Positions 21,372-34,910 are shown, counted from the first letter of the stretch. The stretch is DNA of 64,000 bases from Verpa conica (GCA_033030425.1 JAUFSD010000010.1:1550001-1614000); one strand, 5' to 3'. Notes: generated by a model not told the origin, from the letters alone. Numbers and translations are program-made.

Positions 21372-24300
21372 ATGTCAACCGGTTCGTCCTCTTCCCATGG
21401 GTCACGCCATGGGAGCTCTCTATTCTCAAGTTCAGAAACGCAAGCAATCCCATCAGCCTCACCACGAATTTCTCGAGCACAAACAATGTCACAGCCACCA
21501 CCAGCGTTACCAGAGAGCTCTCCAATGGTCGCTTCCCCAGGGTCCCAGAATTCTGGGTCAGGACTAGGGATAGCTCCAGGTGCAAGTGCTGCCACATTGC
21601 TTGTGGCTCAAATGCTGACAGGCAATGTGAGCAGTGCTGCTACTCCAGCACCATTTGGGTTGATTGTTGCCGTACAAGCAACGGAAGGGCTAGAACAGAC
21701 TGAGAGTGGAAGGAGTAGTGCTTCTGGAACAGCAACCATAGGATATCAAGACACAATCGTAGGAGATGCTGGGGATCAAGAGATGGAGGGAGGAGGAGTG
21801 ACTACTCCACCCAACGTTCCAGGATACGAGGATCTGAGGGTACTCTACGTTATTGTATGTGTTCCCCATATTCTACAGGAGAGATCGGTCAAGGGAGAAA
21901 TCGGTGAGGCAATTCATGATTTTACCCATGTCAAGATGACTGATCAGGGTTGGTGATACATAATATAGAATCATATCCAAGTTTACAGAGCGAAATCCTC
22001 AATGAATGGTAAACCTGTGGTATTAAAGCTTTGCGCTTTGAACCATCTTGATACCCTTGCACGTCTCCGCCATGAATGGAAGCTGCTTTCTCATGGTCCA
22101 GCAAACTCCTCTCGCTCATCTCTTCATTCCCAGTCTTCTTCAGTAGGGACAAGTGGGACAAACCCAGGTGTACAAAATGTAGCAACATTTCCCTCAAACT
22201 CCTCTTCAATAACACATACCCTCACATCTCTTCCTTTTATTGTTCGGCCATTTGCCTGGGAATACCTTCCGGAGGGCGGTATGGCCTTAATATACAGCGA
22301 CGAACCGCCGCATATGACTGTAAGGGAGATGTTTTTACCCGATGTTCAGCCTCTACCTCTCGGAATCAATAATCTCGAAGGGCTGAGAAGCCCTGTACGA
22401 CCAGTTGCAAAACCTCGGACCCAATCAGACTTGATTAAAATCCTTTCAGTGTTCTCGAACGTTGTCCATGTGCTCTCCGTAGCCCACAAAGCTGGAATTA
22501 CGCACAACAATGTCAACACCTTCTCTATTCTCGTCATCAAACCTCCGATAGTTAAAGCGTCAAAACATACTGTTGCAAACTCAATAATGGGAAAGCTTGG
22601 TGGGTGGCATCTAGCTTCGAGGCTAGAGCGTGAAGATCCTGGAAGGGGAACGGACGGGTCGATGCTGAGAGGGCAGAATCCTGCGCCGTTACAATACATT
22701 GCTCCGGAGTGCACAGGGCGAATGAATAGGTCTATTGATTATCGCGCAGATTTCTATTCACTTGGAGTGGCGCTTTACGAGCTTATTGTGGGATTTCTAC
22801 CCTTCCGGAGCACGGATCCACTGGAGCTGATACATCAGCATATCGCGCAACAACCAGTGCCACCAACGGAGATGAATGCGTCGATTCCATTGGCTGTTTC
22901 TACCGTAATAATGAAGCTGCTGCAAAAGAATGCGGAGGATAGGTATCAGATTGCATCTGGGCTCAAGGCAGATATCGATACGTTGATCAGAAGGATGAGT
23001 GAAGGGAGGAGTTTGGAGGGCATGAGGGTTGGGGAACTTGATACAACGAGCCAATTCGTCATTACTGAGAAGCTTTATGGTAGGGAAGAGGCAGTGGAGA
23101 AGTTGAAGCAGGCATACGATAGATGTTCTGTCCAGGGCTGTAATATGGTTGTAGTAAGAGGTGGTTCTGGAGTTGGAAAATCACGACTTGTCAACGAGAT
23201 TCAACGACCAGTGGCGGAAAACAGGGGGTACTTTACCGCAGGGAAATTCGACCAGTATAAGCGGGGGTTCAGCTTCTTCACACTAGTTCAAGCGCTGCAA
23301 GATCTTGTACGACAGGTACTCTCAGAACCGCCACAAAGCCTTTCCAGATGGCGGACAGATACTATTAAGGCGTTAGATGGGGATGCTGCAGTATTGGTGG
23401 ACGTTATTCCGGAGTTGAAGTTGTTACTGGGCACGGATTACAAGGTTGAACCTCTGGCGAATTTGGGTCCAACAGAGAGAGAAAATCGGTTTAGAGAGGT
23501 TATCGGTCGGTTTTTGGCAGTTTTTGGGAGGAAGGGTCTGGTATTGTTTTTGGACGATCTGCAGTGGTGCTCACAGAACGAGCTGAGTCTAATAGTGGGG
23601 ATAGCGGATGAAGCAAATAGGAGGATGAGGGAATGGAGGACTGGAGCTCATGGCGCATTAAGTGGAGATTCAGGATCCAAAGGCAAATGGAGCGTCAAGG
23701 ATAGAAGGAAACCTGGGACCTGGGGTTTGATACCATTTCAACAATGTTTTGTTTTATAGGATGATATACTGACAGGAGGGCTTGCTTCTGCGAGAATTTC
23801 GCCTCTGGGTATAGGTCTATTGCTTATCGGTACTTATAGAGATAATGAAATTGACGAAAACCACCCTCTACCACCAATGCTAAATTACCTTCAAGAAAAT
23901 GCCGGCGTGGAGGTGGTGGATATTGAAATAGGACCGCTCACTCAAGATTCTATCAGAAAAATCATCGGGGACACGCTACACCGAGACCCTAATTCCGAAA
24001 AGGTTAAGAATGATCCGGAAATGCAAACTCTTGTTGAACTAGTTCATGCGAAGACACAGGGCAATGCATTCTTCGTTATGCAGTTATTGAAAAGCTTACA
24101 TAGAGGTGGATACATTACATTTGATTTCGGTGGAAAAGGCGGTGGACATTGGAGATTCAACTTGACTAGTATCGAAGCGGAGGATTTACCACCTACTGTA
24201 GTCGATTTACTGGTAAAGCAAATGCTCAAGCTGTCGGACACAACTAGAACAGCAATGGTATTGGCAGCATGTATGGGAACGGACAAGGTGTCGTTGCAGT

Positions 24301-27300
24301 CATTGGCGGTGGCGGCAGGAAAGAGACCGGAAGAAACTGCATCAGATCTTTGGGGTGCTTTGGATGCTGGTTTATTGCTGCCTACAAGTGGAAATTATAA
24401 GATTCCTCTGGCTCTGAGCCATGAACGGGACGGAAACGACAATGAAGATACTGGCCCAATCTGTTCACCATACGGATTAGAGGCACAGTCCTATTTCCCC
24501 CCCAGGTTCTCACCATCACCTTCAGAGCAAGAAGATGAGGTCACGTATAGATTCTTACACGACAGAGTCCAGCAGGCAGCATATTCGTTGATTCCGGAGG
24601 GTGAAAGGCGCGGAGTTCATCGGATGATTGGGATTAGGTTGCTTGAAAAGGTGCCGGACGACGAGCTAGAAGGTATGCTTTACGAAATCGTCAACCACCT
24701 GAATCATTGGTTATCTCCACTAGAGAGGGCCGAGCGGCGGACACTCATGGAACTCAATCTAAGAGCTGGCAAGAAGGCAATTGCTGCTACTGCTTTTGAT
24801 GCAGCTTTGTTGTATTTTGAAGTGGCAAAGAATCTGTTGGACGATTATGAGAAAGCGGAGGAAGAAATGACTGAAGGGGGAATGAAACTGAGAAAACGGT
24901 TTAGTATTAATTTGGAATTATCACAAGGACCGACTGCACAAGCACGATCATTTGCCGAAATGGACGAACTAGCACTGGAAATCAACTTGTCTTTGATGGA
25001 AGGGTACTTTGCGCAGAACAGATATGAGGACTCTATCACCCTTGCGAACAAAATCCTACCTCGATGCGCCAAGCCCCGAGAGAAAATCCGATGTTTGGTA
25101 CACAAAATGAATTGCTTGCTCGTCCAAGGCAGATTAAACGAGTCGATCGAGACAGGGCTCCTGGGATTAAGCGTGCTTAACTGGGAGGTACCGTTTGACG
25201 ATGAGGAGGCTAAGGCCCATGCTGCCATTTTGAGGCCTAGAGTTCTCATAGATATAGCGCAAATCAAGGCCATCGAGAGGATTCATCAACTAAAAGATGA
25301 GAATCTTATTCTCCTCCAGGAACTTATTTCAACGCTCTTGTTACCTATATACATGAGTCGACCTGGACTACTTTCGGCGGTGTGTTTCACCAGCGTGGCC
25401 ATAAGTCTTGAATTTGGAATTTCGACTGCCGGAGCTTATCCTATGTTGATGACTGGGATAATTCTAGCTGCTGAGGGTACGCATGATGCAGCTCTTAAAA
25501 GCTATGCTTTTGGGAGGCTGGCCATTTCTCTCATTGAGAGAGAGCCTGGTGTTTGTGCGCTCGCTCCGGCGATTTACGAAGTTTATGCAGGACATATCGG
25601 AATATTCCATCAAAGCATGAACGAGGTTCTTCGGTGCTTGCAGCAGGCGGTAAATGCAGGAATGGCGATGTTTAATGTTGATTACACAATTTTTGCCCTG
25701 TGAGCATGTCCCCTCGGGTAAATATTTTGGAGAGTTACTAACCTGTGACAGAGCGGAAATTCCAGCCTTTGGGATGTTCGCTGGTGAAAACTTGGCGGCC
25801 GTCCATATCAAGATGAACACTACGAAACCCGCTATTCGGAGGTATAAACAGCAGACCGGAATGTGGTGGTTAAGCATGCCATTGCAGTTCCTCCTAAATC
25901 TCCGAGGGTTGGGGAACGCAGATCCAATTTGTTTTGAAGGGGAAGAGCTTGGAGATAGCAAGGACCTCATGAAACTCATGAGCAGCGAAAGTATCAGTCA
26001 TATATATGTATACCATATGTACCGCCTCATTATCTCAGCGATATACGGATATTACGATATTACGGCGGATTTGGCGACTCATTGCTGCGAACCTATAAGA
26101 GATTCTATTATGAGCGCCTTCTTCGGGGCACTCACAGAGTTTTATTCGTCTATCGCCTACATGGCACGATACGATAGAATTTCGGATGAAGAAAAGGGGT
26201 TACTGGCAAGAAATATGAAGAATATCCAGATACATAGCACAACATCAAAGGGGACATGGTTGCATAAGAGTATTATGCTAGAGGCAGAGATGATGAGATG
26301 CACGGATTCAGGGAAGCAGCTTGAGATATTAGACAAGTACGACCACGCAATCTCCCTTGCCAATCAAAACGGGTTTATTCACGATGCCGCGTTCGCGAGT
26401 GAGCGCTGCGGAACCTGGTTGAGACCCTTCTCAAAAAGAAGAGCAGCACCATATTTAAGAGAGGCTGTCAAGGGTTATACGACTTGGGGCGCGACAAATA
26501 AAGCTATGGATCTGAGGAAGAATTTCTCGGAAGATTTAGTCTCCAAGGGGCCAGGTATGCTATCCAATATATTCACATAGAGGAAGAAACTGAACTTCTA
26601 CTAATATAAATTTTATTCTACACTTAGATAATCGACCGGTAATGCCTCGAATAGAGAGCGACAGCGTATCATCATTTATGGGAAACAATGCGATGAATTC
26701 CCCAAGGCCTAGTCCAAGATCTTCGCGAGTCTATGCACACGATTATGGCTTCGACCCGAACTCACTACAGCATCAATCCCCATCTATTTCATCATCAAGA
26801 GATTTCTTTGCACCAGATCCACACGAGGACGATGCAGCATCTCATGCGTCTTCCAACAGAAACAACGATCCTTCATCCTTGGGTTCTGAACTAGACTTTA
26901 GAACTGTCCTCAAAGCTAGTTTGGTCATTTCTGAGGGCATACACCTCGAGGAGGTTATCGTCAAACTCATGAATAGTGTGCTGCAAACTGCTGGGGCGGA
27001 CTATGGAGTCTTGATTCTGAAGGAAGATGGAAACCTTTATATTGAGACGGTGGGTTTACTTGATCAGGTATCAATCTTGGAACACGAGCCATTGGAGATG
27101 AGAGCCGACTTAGTCCCCGTATCAATAGTCAATATTGTTGCCAGCTTAGGAGAGCAAATTCTAAAAGATAGTGATGACCCGAAATTTGATTCTGTCTATG
27201 GGAGGGATACCTACTTCTCTAACAGAACGGCCAAGAGTGTGCTCTGCATGCCAATTCAGAACCAGCTCAAGACAATGGGTGTACTATATCTGGAAAATAA

Positions 27301-29202
27301 GCTTGTTAACCACGCATTTACAAGGCAGAGACAAGAGCTGCTGAACCTTCTCTGCACACAAGCTGCTGTTACAATAGACAAAGCACGGCTCTACCGGCAA
27401 ATGGAACTGGCAAAGAAAGCGGCTGAGGAAGCTACAGCTGAGAAGTCGAGCTTTTTAGCAAACATGTCGCATGAAATTCGTATGTCCCTTTTCTACAAGA
27501 TTTATTTGAGAACTATTATTCATTTTATCCTCTCATAGGAACCCCATTCAATGCACTTCTTTCGTGCTCTATTTTCTTATTGGACACACCCTTATCCGAA
27601 CAACAGCGAGAGTATGTAGAAACTATTCGAAACTCTGCTGTTCTGACACTTCAAATCATCGATGGAATCCTGGACTTCTCGAAGATCGAGCATGGAGCGA
27701 TAGACCTACAAGTAGCGCCATTTTCTCTTCGGGACTGCATCGAGAGCGCTTTACAACTCGTTGCTGAACCAGCTGCAACAAAGGACCTGGAACTGGCATT
27801 CCGCAATAAATGCTCCAATATTGATATGGTTCACGGAGATCTTACCCGGTTCCGCCAATGCGTCATCAATTTAATCGGCAATGCAGTAAAATTCACGCAA
27901 GAGGGGCATATCCTGGTAACAACTGAGGCCGAGAGGCTGGTAGAGAGGGAAAAATGGAGATTTAGGGTCTCAGTTCAGGATACTGGGATTGGTATACCAG
28001 AGAGCGCGAATGATCGTTTATTCAGGGCCTTTTCGCAGGTAGATACATCTACGCGTCGTACATATGGCGGTACTGGATTAGGCCTAGCTATCTCAAAGAA
28101 GCTGGCAGAAATGATGGGTGGTGATATTTGGTAGGGATCTTCTTTCCTTAAGTAAATTCCCGAATTTGTAAGCTGATGAATTTAAAGGTTCGAGAGTCAA
28201 GAAGGCTTTGGCTCAACCTTTCATCTAACCATCATCGCAGATGCTACAGAGAGGAAGGCGTGGGTACCTGATAAAAGAATCCTTGGGAAACGAGCAATAA
28301 TTGCGGACAAGCATGTCCTTTCGTCAAACATCCTTGCGGACGAGCTTGAGGTCGAAGGACTATCTGTCAGCCGTACCGTCACTGCCGAACAAGCTCTTCA
28401 AGTGCTCCGTGAAGGTGGTGTTGGCCATTACGAATTTGCTTTAATCGACCTATCTGTAGACAAAACCTGCGTGGTTATTGACCAAATCAATAAATTCGAT
28501 AAGGGCATCAAGGTTATTATGATGACACGATTCGGGGTTAACCTACCTCCTAATGTAACAGCTTACAACATTGCCTTGACTTTTGTCAGGCCAGCGCCAA
28601 GGTCCCGATATGTTCAGGCTATACACGATGCCCTAGATCCAAATAGAAAGCGAGCCAATATTCCGACTAAGACCCAAGAGTCTGAGCTACTTAGGTCGCT
28701 TGCTAGACGGCACCCATTGAATATTCTCCTCGCCGAGGACAACCCGGTAAATACAAGAGTTGCATTACAACATTTGAAGCGAATGGGCTATTCAGCAAAG
28801 CATGCGAAGGATGGAATTGAAGTTCTAGAGATGTGTGAAGTAGCTGCCGAGGAAGGAACAATGTTTGATGTGCGCTACCTCCAATTACTCTGTTTAACTC
28901 TATTTATGATAGCTCTTCTGACTCTTATTTGTGGTTCATAGGTTATTTTGATGGATATCCAGATGCCACGAGCAGATGGAATAGAGACAAGTCTTGAACT
29001 CCGAAGGAGATATACGGACGATGAACGGCCTGTTGTCATTGCCCTTACAGCAAATGCAACTGCGAGCGATAGGGAAAAATGTCATGCTGCCGGGATGCTT
29101 ACCCATATCGCCAAGCCGATACTACCAAACGATCTTGCGGCGGCTTTGATGTCGACGACCCCGCTAGCGAAGAAACCCATATACAGCGAAGAACTAAACT
29201 GA
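21372..29202 (+). CDS. Giant hybrid histidine kinase with N-terminal kinase-like domain, AAA ATPase, GAF, HisKA, HATPase and receiver (Mak2/Mak3, Chk1 type)
   Basis: Eight exons: 21372-21854, 21969-23724, 23776-25699, 25752-26554, 26628-27479, 27539-28130, 28188-28869, 28942-29202. They total 7353 nt, an exact 2451 codons, so the protein is 2450 residues. Order: low-complexity start; Ser/Thr-kinase-like domain ~165-500 (VYRAKSS, QYIAPECTGR, DFYSLGVALYELIVG); AAA-type ATPase from ~550 with Walker A GGSGVGKSRL and LFLDDLQWCS; a long helical region; GAF ~1755-1910; H-box NMSHEIRTPFNAL split by intron 5; HATPase with NLIGNAVKFTQEG and DTGIGIPE; receiver ~2318-2450 with AEDNPVN, phospho-acceptor Asp in VILMDIQMP and Lys in IAKPI. 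This is the group X fungal family, which senses peroxide and feeds Ypd1/Mcs4-type relays. In the kinase-like domain the usual HRD is HNN, so it is probably a pseudokinase. The 3' edge of intron 2 is the least certain junction. Confidence 0.93.
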
Positions 29203-30311
29203 AAGTTTCGATAGAAGTTTGAATATTGGGCTCTTTCCTTTTTTCTTTTCTTTTTCTTATACTTCAATTATGGATCTTGATAGATTAGTTGGAGGTGGCT
29301 CATATATGGTTATGATGCGGTGAAGATATACTGGGCGTGCTTTCTTTATCTGTTTACCAAGACATTTTACCAACGGAGTTTATACGTTGTTTTCAAGTTA
29401 TTTGCGTGTCATTTAATGCCACTTTTTTATACCTGTATATGAGTTGGGGATAGGGGTACGGGATTGTGACTTTTATTGGCGTCTGGGATATCAAATATAT
29501 ACCTTAGGGTATATTTATTTGCGATTGCATGTGTCTATGTTTTGGCGTTTGTAGTCTTCTATCCTAGTATTTCTTTTTGTTCCTAGAGAATTCTTTGATT
29601 CCTTGTACCTATTATCTAGCTTCCTTTGATTGTAGATGTGTACGTAAACTTACTTGATCCTGAGGTGGGGTAGATTATGGCAAGTGACTACTTTGTAAGG
29701 TATGCAATATTTGAATAAGAACAATGGAATACAGCTCTCCCTCGAATCTTAGTAGCATATAAGCTAGTTCTTTGTAACGCTCAAAAAGAATTATACTCTA
29801 ATTATTCAAATCATATTTTATCACTCGATAAGCTCTTACTGCGTTGGAGAAAAAAAGAAATTTAATTAATTAATCATAGCACATGTAGCCCTGAGGCTAC
29901 TCGCACTCCACAATCTACCAGATACCTGCAGGGCTTCACCCTAATAGGTGCAGAATACCCCAACCGGCTCAAGGCTAGAAGACACCTCCAACCTCACTCC
30001 ACCTCAGGTCCGTATGTCCCATTTGGGCGCCGGGTACTGGGGAAGCTCTTCCATGGGACAGAAACCCACCCACATGCAATACCGCGTTGGAACCAGAGGC
30101 TATTTTCTCTCTCTCTCTCTTCGTCTTATGTTATTTATCGAATTGAGAAAACCACAGAACTCAAGTGGATATCTTATTTGAAACTTTTATTTCTATTATG
30201 AAAACTTAGGCTCGTAGAAGCACGCAAAACAAATAGTACAACATTTAACTACGCTCTGTATATAATAACCCAAAACCGCTACTCGGACAAAGTAACTCCA
30301 TATTAGTAGAC
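29203..30311. other. Spacer with a possible LINE-tail fragment
   Basis: No gene recognised. At about 29863-29925 the plus strand (aattaatcatagcacatgta, then gccctgaggcta and ctcgcact) resembles the 3' end of the non-LTR element at the right edge of the window (63345-63395), differing mostly by transitions. A CT microsatellite lies near 30107-30121. Confidence 0.35.
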
Positions 30312-30806
30312 CTAGTCTTTCTTATATATACCGATATCAGTATAGTGATAAGCCACCAACGGATGCACAGCATCACGAAACACTCTCAACCTACCACCAA
30401 TCCTCTTCTCCCCCTCCCCCTCACCCCCAAACCAGCACTCCGGTTTCTCAATAACCTGTTTAGCGAAATCACCAATCTCCTTACAGGTAAAGTTCATCTT
30501 TTTCGAATCCTCATCCGACGCACACCTAGATATGCATACAACCCCAACACAGTATACCTCCAAGCACAGTGGACTGTCTTTACTGAATGTGCATCGCTTT
30601 TGGTCTAGGTTTATAATGGCGTTTGCTGCTTGTCTGGCGGCTTCTAGGTTTGGACTTGCATCACTGGGTTCGCAGCTGATTTGCGATGGGACCGGGACTG
30701 GTACGGCCCTGACGCGAGACCCCCTGCCGTTGCTACTGAGCGATGCAGCGGCGAGTATTGGGGTTGAGAGGATACCAAGTATGAGAATCAAAGGTTTAGA
30801 AAACAT
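30312..30806 (-). CDS. Small secreted cysteine-rich protein
   Basis: A single-exon frame of 164 codons. The first ~21 residues (MFSKPLILILGILSTPILAAA) form a clear signal peptide. The mature part has eight cysteines in a spaced pattern (QISC, KRC, PLC, VYC, VVC, SRC, FTC, PEC), consistent with four disulfides. A TATATA stretch lies about 45 bp upstream on the minus strand. I do not recognise the family. Size, secretion signal and even cysteine number fit the broad class of fungal effector-like or surface proteins, but no function can be read from the sequence. Confidence 0.7.
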   Translation of the reverse strand: MFSKPLILILGILSTPILAAASLSSNGRGSRVRAVPVPVPSQISCEPSDASPNLEAARQAANAIINLDQKRCTFSKDSPLCLEVYCVGVVCISRCASDEDSKKMNFTCKEIGDFAKQVIEKPECWFGGEGEGEKRIGGRLRVFRDAVHPLVAYHYTDIGIYKKD

Positions 30807-32183
30807 CTTGTGGGAGGGAGTATGGAACCTAGTGGAGGGTTAGATTGGTATATAGGGTGTTTTTATTAAGGATGGGTCTATATCTCTAGAAGAAGTATTT
30901 ATTTATTCGAGGTTTAATTGAATGTATCACATATTCTTTATTAGAGTGTCATGGAATGGTGGTATATACTCTGAAGGATTTTCAAATATTAAAGTCAATA
31001 TAATCTACCGATTATCCATCGTGTCGATTGAATCTAGAGGTAGCACCAGGTTTACATAGAAATACAGGCCACTGTGTCTTTATTCGTTAATTCGAGTCAG
31101 TCCCAAAGATTTGTTTCTCCCCCCCTCTGCGGGGTAATGAGGGATCATTTCTATCAATACTAATTAATATTAAATATTCTATTCCCGCACTAACAACCCG
31201 CGAGCGTTTCGGGTAATAAAGCTGACGTAGACTAACCAGATTCAAGCCTCTAACTCCGCCTGAGATGATGTACTATTGACACCACCCAATAAACGTACGC
31301 GCTTAGAATCATAGTGATCCTTTCTCACGTAGCATACTTTTAGAGCATAACAGAACCAACTAGAATTTATACAATTTGTCATTGCTTCCCCCCAGCCGAT
31401 CTTGTTCCTCTAGCGCCTTGCTGAGTCAGCCACTATCTCAAAGTTCGACTCACCAGTCGATGTGGAGGCTCCACAGATCTAGTAGAGTACCCTAAGGATC
31501 GACCAGATCTAAGGAACCGCCAAGCTTGAAGAAGAAACGTTGTCTTTCTTGACAAACCCCCCCCCTCTCTCTCAAATGAGAGGAACAGAGTAATACACCC
31601 TACTGACCAGTAAAGTATTTCTAACCAAATCGAGCTGAAATCACAATGAGTCACTCGTAAGATAAGCTCTGTGGAACCTCATTATTGGACCCGACAAAAA
31701 AAAAGGAATCTACCCAGTGTGGAGACAAATAGATGCCGTGGGATGATGTATTATCCTCCAGTAGGTTCTAGGAATTCCCCACATTCTTCGTTATTTCAAT
31801 AAGTACTGGCTAAAAAAAAAGGAAAGAAATCCTAGCTTATAAGTAAATCCAGTTGTGTTCGGAACGGTACAGTGAATGACTACGTATGTTTGGTGTCAGT
31901 AGGTTATAAGACACATATCTAATGGCTAACTATGTGAATTACTTATTCCACGTAAACGTTTAGCCACGCACGCGCACCCACCCACACACCCCACTTAATG
32001 TAGCCAGCCAGCGATAACAAAAACCCTCTGTTTCCCCCCTCCTCCTCCCCCCACGACTTCTTTCTCTAGACTCGAAAGAAAAACCTACAAGATCCTTTTT
32101 TTTTTTTCTCTTTTAATTTAAATAACTTTTTTTTTTTATATACAGCCGGACTGGAAAATAAAAAACCTACTCTCTCTTTCAAG
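30807..32183. other. Divergent spacer with poly-pyrimidine and poly-T tracts
   Basis: No gene recognised. The last ~150 bases before 32184 are C-rich then T-rich (runs of 10-12 T), a common layout in fungal core promoters, and probably drive the phosphatase gene. A short C-run and CT repeat lie near 31556-31572. Confidence 0.5.
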
Positions 32184-33577
32184 ATGATCTTCTCTACTAG
32201 TCAACTGATTTTCGGAATAACATTCCTTACTACTTTTATTTTTACCGTTTTCGGACATGAGGAAGTGCTCGCAGCATTTCAGGAAAATGGGGTTATGACT
32301 GAATCTGTCGAGAATTACTTCCCGGTACTTAAGTATACAGTTCTTGATGGCTTCTTCAAGCAGAGCGATGTTCGTACCGATGACCGTACTTATGATCCTG
32401 TAAGTATTTGTTCTCTGGGTTGTGGTCTCGCATATACCAATCCTAAAATTCAGTTGGGTATTATTTGTAACAAAGTACTATTTGCTAATATACTCCCTCT
32501 ATTTGAAAGCTCTCGGACTCCTTCGGCCTACAGTACTCTGGTGCCGATCGCTGGAAGAAATTTGTAAACCGGATTTCTCTCTTGAACCAGAACGCTCCCG
32601 AGGATGTCAGCTATAAGGTTCTATATCTTGCTAGGCATGGGCAAGGACAGCATAACGTTGCCGGTACGTTATGATCCTACTCTAAAGACTTGTTAATTTA
32701 TTAAACTAACAATGTTAAGAACACAATTTTGGAAACGAAGCTTGGGAAGTACGTATAGAATTTACTCGTAAGCCTAATGTTTAAAGCTATATTAACCCCA
32801 TATAGTGCTACTGGGCCATGCAAGGTCACAACGACACTTACCGCTGGGTCCGTCCTTTAAACTCCCAACTTTCTCCCAAACTAACAGCCACAGGGACCCG
32901 ACGCCCGCCTGACTGAAAAAGGCATCTCCGAAGTCCACCGCACCCGTGACGCCTGGAAGTCTCAACTCCCCGACGGTGTCCCTCTTCCAGAACAACACTT
33001 CGTATCCCCGCTATCCCGCTCCCTCTCAACTCTTGTCGAAACATGGAAAACTATTGGTCTCGACCCTCCTCGTCCGCTCGCCAACGAGCTGCTGCGTGAG
33101 ACCCTCTCTCTCCATTACGGAGACCATCGCTCGCCCGCCTCGGAGCTTCGTGAGCGCTATCCAGAGGTGGATTTTCCACTCGATGGTTCTTTCCCGGAGC
33201 AGGATCCGCTTTGGAATTATCACCGTGAGTCTTTGGAGGGCCGTAACGCCCGAGTGAAGTTTGCTATGGACAACATGCTTGCCGCTTCTAACGCAACTTA
33301 CATCTCCATGACCTCCCACTCGGGAGTCATCAATTCGACCCTCGTGGCACTCGGGCATCGTCCGTATAATCTTCAAACTGCGGGTATAATTCCCGTTGTC
33401 GTGAAGGTAGAGCGTGATTATGAAGGCAGTCAAGGGTGGTATCAGCCAAATACGCCTGCTTACAGGAATGATGAAGCGGAGCCGGAGGTGCAAGAGAGAG
33501 CAGTATGTGATGGATATTCGCCTGTTAAGGTTTCAGGGCTATATGAGAACGGGATGGGAGTTTGGCCATGGTCTTAA
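32184..33577 (+). CDS. Secreted histidine phosphatase (phosphoglycerate mutase superfamily, PMU1-like)
   Basis: Five exons, 32184-32399, 32510-32663, 32720-32748, 32806-32847 and 32894-33577, sum to 1125 nt and give 374 residues. Exons 3 and 4 are only 29 and 42 nt, which is why no long frame is visible in the 5' half. The N-terminus is a signal peptide (MIFSTSQLIFGITFLTTFIF). The catalytic motif is LARHGQGQHN, with the nucleophilic His in RHG, followed by GPDARLTEKG, FVSPLSRSLSTLVETW with its second Arg, and SHSGVINSTL containing the second active-site His. This order is standard for the superfamily and close to fungal PMU1-type proteins. The substrate is not predictable; an acid phosphatase acting on secreted or vacuolar substrates is plausible. 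The fourth intron is just 46 bp with a GTCCGT donor. Confidence 0.88.
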
Positions 33578-34017
33578 ATAGCCATAAAGATTGCAAGTAG
33601 ACTATTGTGAAGAAGCTTCAACATGATGTAAATAGGTATCGAAGATAGGAGGCTCATATATGTAAAAGATATAGATTGGAATATGGATATGTAGATAATT
33701 TAATTTATTTTGTTGAGAATTTATATGAAAGATATAATGACTTTTTGTCCGTAAGGAGAGTGGAAACCTGAACGTCTGTAAACAAACCAAGTAACCCAGA
33801 GAACTTTACAAACTGAAAGATTCAAAAAGAAAGGCGAAGAGTAAGAAGAGAGAAACCATACCGCTTCCCGTCGTGTAATTAAAGACAACTAACCAGAAGA
33901 ACAAAGCAAATGATATGTAGGTCGCCGCCCAAAACTACTCTCCAGCAGCCAATACGCACCGTACATCATGGGTCATCACCCATGCATCTCTCCCGCTTTA
34001 GCCACAGCCCCAGCTAG
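33578..34017. other. Convergent spacer
   Basis: This lies between the 3' ends of the phosphatase (plus) and BTB (minus) genes. It is AT-rich with nothing recognised and likely holds both polyadenylation regions. Confidence 0.5.
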
Positions 34018-34784
34018 TCACAAAAGCGTTGAAGTCCTCGGCCTCTTTCGGTTACTCCCAGGTCTCTTCTCAAGGGCCGGTGGGCCCATATCAGTCAACG
34101 ATGTTCCCTCACGTTCCTCGCGGTCACCGACCCTGCCCCGGTCCTTCCCCCTCTCCTTCTGGTCAAGAACCATAGATAGTATATCGTAGGCAAACTGGGG
34201 GAATTCAAGAATCATGCCCATGAATTCCTTCTCGGCCTCATGACGTAGAACATGACCTTTATACCTTGTCAGCACCATGGAAACACCAAAGCAGGAAGAA
34301 ACCACTTACTCCTATGAGCCCAAAATGTTGCAATCGGATTCCTGATAGTCTTATCCTCCTTTGGTGTATTTGCGTAGACAAACTTTGCATACACCAGCTC
34401 ACCCTTAGCGGTAGAATTGATTCTGTGGATCTTACTATGTGCTAATGTTTTCAGCTCCTCCATCCCCAGTTTTTCAGCGAGTGTATACACCCGAGCATGT
34501 TTCAGTAGATGACTTCCATCCTCATCGACTTCATCAACTGCAATAGACTCTAGCACCATCTCACCAGGATGTAATGTGCTAGGGACGAGACGAGGGGTAT
34601 ATTCATTCGTGTATAGGTACTGTAGGAAGCATCCAACTGCATCGATGTCTTCGCCTACGAGACCATCGACAGTGAGAGAAGCGTCAAAGAACGGGCTCCG
34701 CTGGAGGAGTGCAAGATGAGCCGTAAGAACTGACCCCCCGACGGTGATGGTAACGATTGGTGATGAAAGGTAACTGATGTCCAT
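34018..34784 (-). CDS. BTB/POZ domain protein
   Basis: Two exons, 34784-34310 and 34256-34018, with a GTAAGT donor, encode 237 residues. The N-terminal ~110 residues are a BTB fold: VTITVGGSVLTAHLALLQRS, then PFFDASL, VGCFLQYLYTNEY, and after a short insertion AEKLGMEELKTLAHSKI. Fungal BTB proteins of this size usually mediate dimerisation or act as Cul3 adaptor-like proteins, but no second functional domain is present to say more. The C-terminus is basic and proline/arginine-rich. The acceptor after TATAAAG was chosen because the nearer ACAAG acceptor puts the second exon out of frame. Confidence 0.8.
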
Positions 34785-34910
34785 CGTATTAGTTGGTCAG
34801 ATCCCCAGATTATTATCACTCCCTTATTTATTTTTTTCTATTTTTTTCTTTTAAATTCTCCTTTGGCTGTTTCTTGGTTCAAGAAAAGCTAAGGTAGGTG
34901 GATGGTGGAC

